Assembly: GCA_017409915.1 (NCBI GenBank)
Contig: JAFQRU010000088.1
Coordinates: 1-7,748 of the forward strand
Direction of reading: 5' to 3'
DNA from: Clostridia bacterium
Lineage (GTDB): Bacteria > Bacillota > Clostridia > Monoglobales > Monoglobaceae
Length of the DNA: 7,748 nucleotides
The position numbers were made by a program, and so were the translations under genes. Numbering within the stretch: position 1 is the stretch's first letter; each line of letters begins with the position of its first letter. The notes under the pieces were generated by a model. That model worked only from the letters and a program-made list of their open reading frames with translations. It was not told where the DNA came from and ran no database searches. Positions 5,686-7,748 of the stretch are shown here, piece by piece.

Positions 5686-7083
5686 TTATTCCTGAGTTTT
5701 CTTGTTGGATTTTTTGAAAACTGCACCTATAATCATAATTACTGCAAAGAGTATGAGATAGAAAAGTACAGGGAATGAGAAAGCTCCGTTTGCTTTTGCG
5801 CTTAAATATGGTGTTATGCCGTGAGCATAAATTGCTGCAAATACCATAAACAAGCACGCAGCTATTGCTATTACAGGAAGTATGAAACGCTTAAAGGTTC
5901 CCATATCCTTTTCCTTTACCATCCACATAATGAAAATCGGAATATACATAGCATAGATTGTAACGATTGGAAGTTCTGAGGAGTCAAAGTTGAAAACACC
6001 AAACCAGCCGTTTGTAAGGTTTGCACCATAGAAATATACGAGCCACAATGCACAAACGAACAAGCCCCAGATTGAAGAGTTTGTTGTCATATTAGTAGAT
6101 TTGTCAACCTGAGCAAAAGTTTCAGGTCTTGGGCCGTCATTACGAGCAGCGATTGCATACATTCCGCGGGTTGCACCAACCATAAGGCCGTTTAAAGTGC
6201 CAAGGCAGGAAACAACAATACAGATGTTAAGAATTGCTCCGCCAACTCCGCCGAAAATATTTGTAAACGCTGTTGGAGCACCTTCGTCAATTAAAACCTT
6301 GCTTTCTGCTCCGCCTGCTACACCGATGAAGTATAATATGTATGCTGCAACAACGATGAGTGAGCCGATGACAAGAGCTAAAGGAAGATTTTTCTTCGGG
6401 TTTTTAAGCTCAGCGTTGATAGATGTTGCAACAATCCATCCCTCATAAGCAAATACAGTTGCAACAATTGCTGCGAAAAGTCCTGAGCTTGCAGTTCCGC
6501 CAACAGCCTCTGTAACTACGCTTGCGAAGTTATTTGTAAGAGTGCCGTTTATAAAGCCTACGATTGTTCCTACGACTGCCATAAGGGTAATAGGAATTAA
6601 CTTTATAATTGTTGCGCTTATCTGGAATTTACCTGCAAGCTTTGGTGATAAAGCATTCATAGTATATGAAGCGATGAGGAAAAATCCAGAAAGTGCCATA
6701 ACCTCAGGACCAACCATACTCCATCCGAATAAAACACCTAAATATCTTGCTGAAACCCAGGCAAGAACTGATGTCATTCCAGGATAATAGATATTTACCA
6801 TAAACCAAGCAAGGTAATATCCATAGCCTTTTCCGCAGGTAGCCTCTGCATAGTCAACAACACCGCTTACTTTTTCATACTTTGTTGCCATAGTAGCAAA
6901 CTGCAAAGAACAAATTATCATAAGTAAGCCAGTTATTGCCCAAGCCGCAATACCAAGAGGCATATTCCCGCCAGTTGCCACTAAGACATTCTGTGCCTTA
7001 AAGAATACACCAGAGCCGATTACAGTTCCAACTACCATACATATAGCGGTAGCCAAACCATACTTTTTAGTAAGTTTTTCCAT
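5686..7083 (-). CDS. APC-superfamily amino acid permease
   Basis: 465-residue inner-membrane transporter, a usual length for the amino acid-polyamine-organocation superfamily, with about 12 hydrophobic segments. The first helix carries GTVIGSGVFF (19-28), the unwound substrate-binding motif of TM1. TM6 carries FAYEGWIVATSINAELKNP (211-229), which resembles the LAT/SteT-type exchanger branch. Both termini are short and hydrophilic (MEKLTKKYG and KKSNKKTQE), as expected for cytoplasmic ends. The amino acid carried cannot be read from the sequence. The ATG at 7083 is preceded by AAAGAGGAGA (7091-7100), a strong ribosome binding site. It lies 53 nt downstream of metK in the same direction with no clear terminator between them, so it may be co-transcribed. 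A methionine link is possible but unproven. Confidence 0.88.
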   Translation of the reverse strand: MEKLTKKYGLATAICMVVGTVIGSGVFFKAQNVLVATGGNMPLGIAAWAITGLLMIICSLQFATMATKYEKVSGVVDYAEATCGKGYGYYLAWFMVNIYYPGMTSVLAWVSARYLGVLFGWSMVGPEVMALSGFFLIASYTMNALSPKLAGKFQISATIIKLIPITLMAVVGTIVGFINGTLTNNFASVVTEAVGGTASSGLFAAIVATVFAYEGWIVATSINAELKNPKKNLPLALVIGSLIVVAAYILYFIGVAGGAESKVLIDEGAPTAFTNIFGGVGGAILNICIVVSCLGTLNGLMVGATRGMYAIAARNDGPRPETFAQVDKSTNMTTNSSIWGLFVCALWLVYFYGANLTNGWFGVFNFDSSELPIVTIYAMYIPIFIMWMVKEKDMGTFKRFILPVIAIAACLFMVFAAIYAHGITPYLSAKANGAFSFPVLFYLILFAVIMIIGAVFKKSNKKTQE

Positions 7084-7104
7084 AAAAAACTCTCCTCTTT
7101 AATA

Positions 7105-7132
7105 AATTTATATTTCCCTAATTATTTTTCAA
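7105..7132 (-). promoter_or_regulatory. Possible weak promoter before the permease gene
   Basis: On the minus strand, TTGAAA (7127-7132) is followed after 16 nt by TAAATT (7105-7110). A closer TATAAA at 7107-7112 is only 14 nt away. AT-rich sequence makes such matches easy by chance, so read-through from metK is an equal alternative. Confidence 0.25.
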
Positions 7133-7136
7133 AATT

Positions 7137-7748
7137 TTATTGCAGTGCTTTTTTAAGGTCTTCCACCTTATCAAGTCTTTCCCAAGGGAGAGAAACATCT
7201 TCTCTTCCGAAGTGGCCGTATGCCGCTGTCTGTTTATAAATCGGCTGTCTTAAATCAAGTGTCTTTATAATTCCGCTTGGGCTTAAATCAAAGTTTTCAT
7301 AAACAAGCTTTGAGAGAGCCTCTTCCGAAATTTTACCTGTGCCGAAGGTATCAATTCTAAGAGATACAGGCTGAGCCACACCGATTGCATAGGCAAGCTG
7401 AACTTCGCATTTCTTCGCAAGGCCTGCCGCAACGATATTTTTAGCAACATATCTTGCCGCATAAGCCGCACTTCTGTCAACCTTCGTCGGGTCCTTTCCT
7501 GAAAAAGCACCGCCGCCGTGACGAGCGTATCCGCCATAAGTGTCAACAATAATCTTTCTTCCTGTATGTCCTGAGTCTCCCTGAGGTCCGCCGATTACGA
7601 ATCTGCCTGTTGGGTTAATGAAAATCTTTGTTTCATCATCCATAAGCTCACTCGGGATAACAGGGTCAATAACATTTTCCTTTATCTCTTTTCTGAGAAG
7701 TTCCATATCGACTGTCTCATCGTGCTGAGAAGAAACAACAACTGCATC
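7137..7748 (-). CDS. metK: S-adenosylmethionine synthase, C-terminal half only (runs off the window)
   Basis: Forms S-adenosylmethionine from methionine and ATP in the cytoplasm. The frame is open to the right edge, so 203 residues are present out of the usual 390 or so. The missing part is outside the window and the gene is not visibly damaged. The fragment begins DAVVVSSQHDETVD, continues with GGPQGDSGHTGRKIIVDTYGG (ending near 7530) and contains the family signature GGGAFSGKD (7491-7517), which binds phosphate groups. The C-terminal blocks AYGHFGRED and LPWERLD are also characteristic. An internal ATG at 7706 is not the start, because conserved residues precede it. Any SAM riboswitch controlling it would lie to the right and cannot be assessed. 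Confidence 0.95.
   Translation of the reverse strand, partial: DAVVVSSQHDETVDMELLRKEIKENVIDPVIPSELMDDETKIFINPTGRFVIGGPQGDSGHTGRKIIVDTYGGYARHGGGAFSGKDPTKVDRSAAYAARYVAKNIVAAGLAKKCEVQLAYAIGVAQPVSLRIDTFGTGKISEEALSKLVYENFDLSPSGIIKTLDLRQPIYKQTAAYGHFGREDVSLPWERLDKVEDLKKALQ

Noticed and set aside
7284..7549. 88-codon minus-strand frame within metK
   Set aside because: It is an alternative frame of the conserved S-adenosylmethionine synthase sequence with no independent support.

Overview
The window looks like a piece of chromosome from a low- to moderate-GC Bacillota, most likely a gut-type member of class Clostridia. This rests on recall of protein families: a single-chain dimeric-type glycyl-tRNA synthetase, a HolB-RicT (YaaT) gene pair, strong GGAGG-type ribosome binding sites and AT-rich sigma-A-like promoters. 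It appears to be core genome. I see no transposase, integrase, phage gene, CRISPR array, tRNA or rRNA.

Left block, plus strand (about 135-4518): a promoter at 135-163 drives a tight four-gene unit. The order is glyS (glycyl-tRNA synthetase, TTG start at 207), holB (DNA polymerase III delta prime), ricT (PSP1-domain protein with two C-x4-CC cysteine clusters) and a WYL-domain transcriptional regulator. Gaps are 24 nt, a 29-nt overlap and 18 nt, so co-transcription is likely. A strong hairpin at 4484-4512 closes the unit and also serves the convergent gene.

Right block, minus strand (4517-7748): reading leftwards from the right edge come metK (S-adenosylmethionine synthase, N-terminus cut off by the window), an APC-superfamily amino acid permease with its own terminator (5645-5680), and a free-standing ATP-pyrophosphatase subunit of GMP synthase. 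The last has its own promoter around 5538-5566. It ends against the shared terminator.

The genes cover translation, clamp loading, purine synthesis, methyl-donor synthesis and amino acid transport. I find no clear novel system. The points most worth a second look are the GMP synthase lacking a glutaminase domain, a near-palindrome inside its promoter, the WYL regulator sitting where YabA follows HolB-RicT in Bacillus, and a possibly dispersed non-coding element at the left edge. There is no gene-free stretch longer than about 210 bases.
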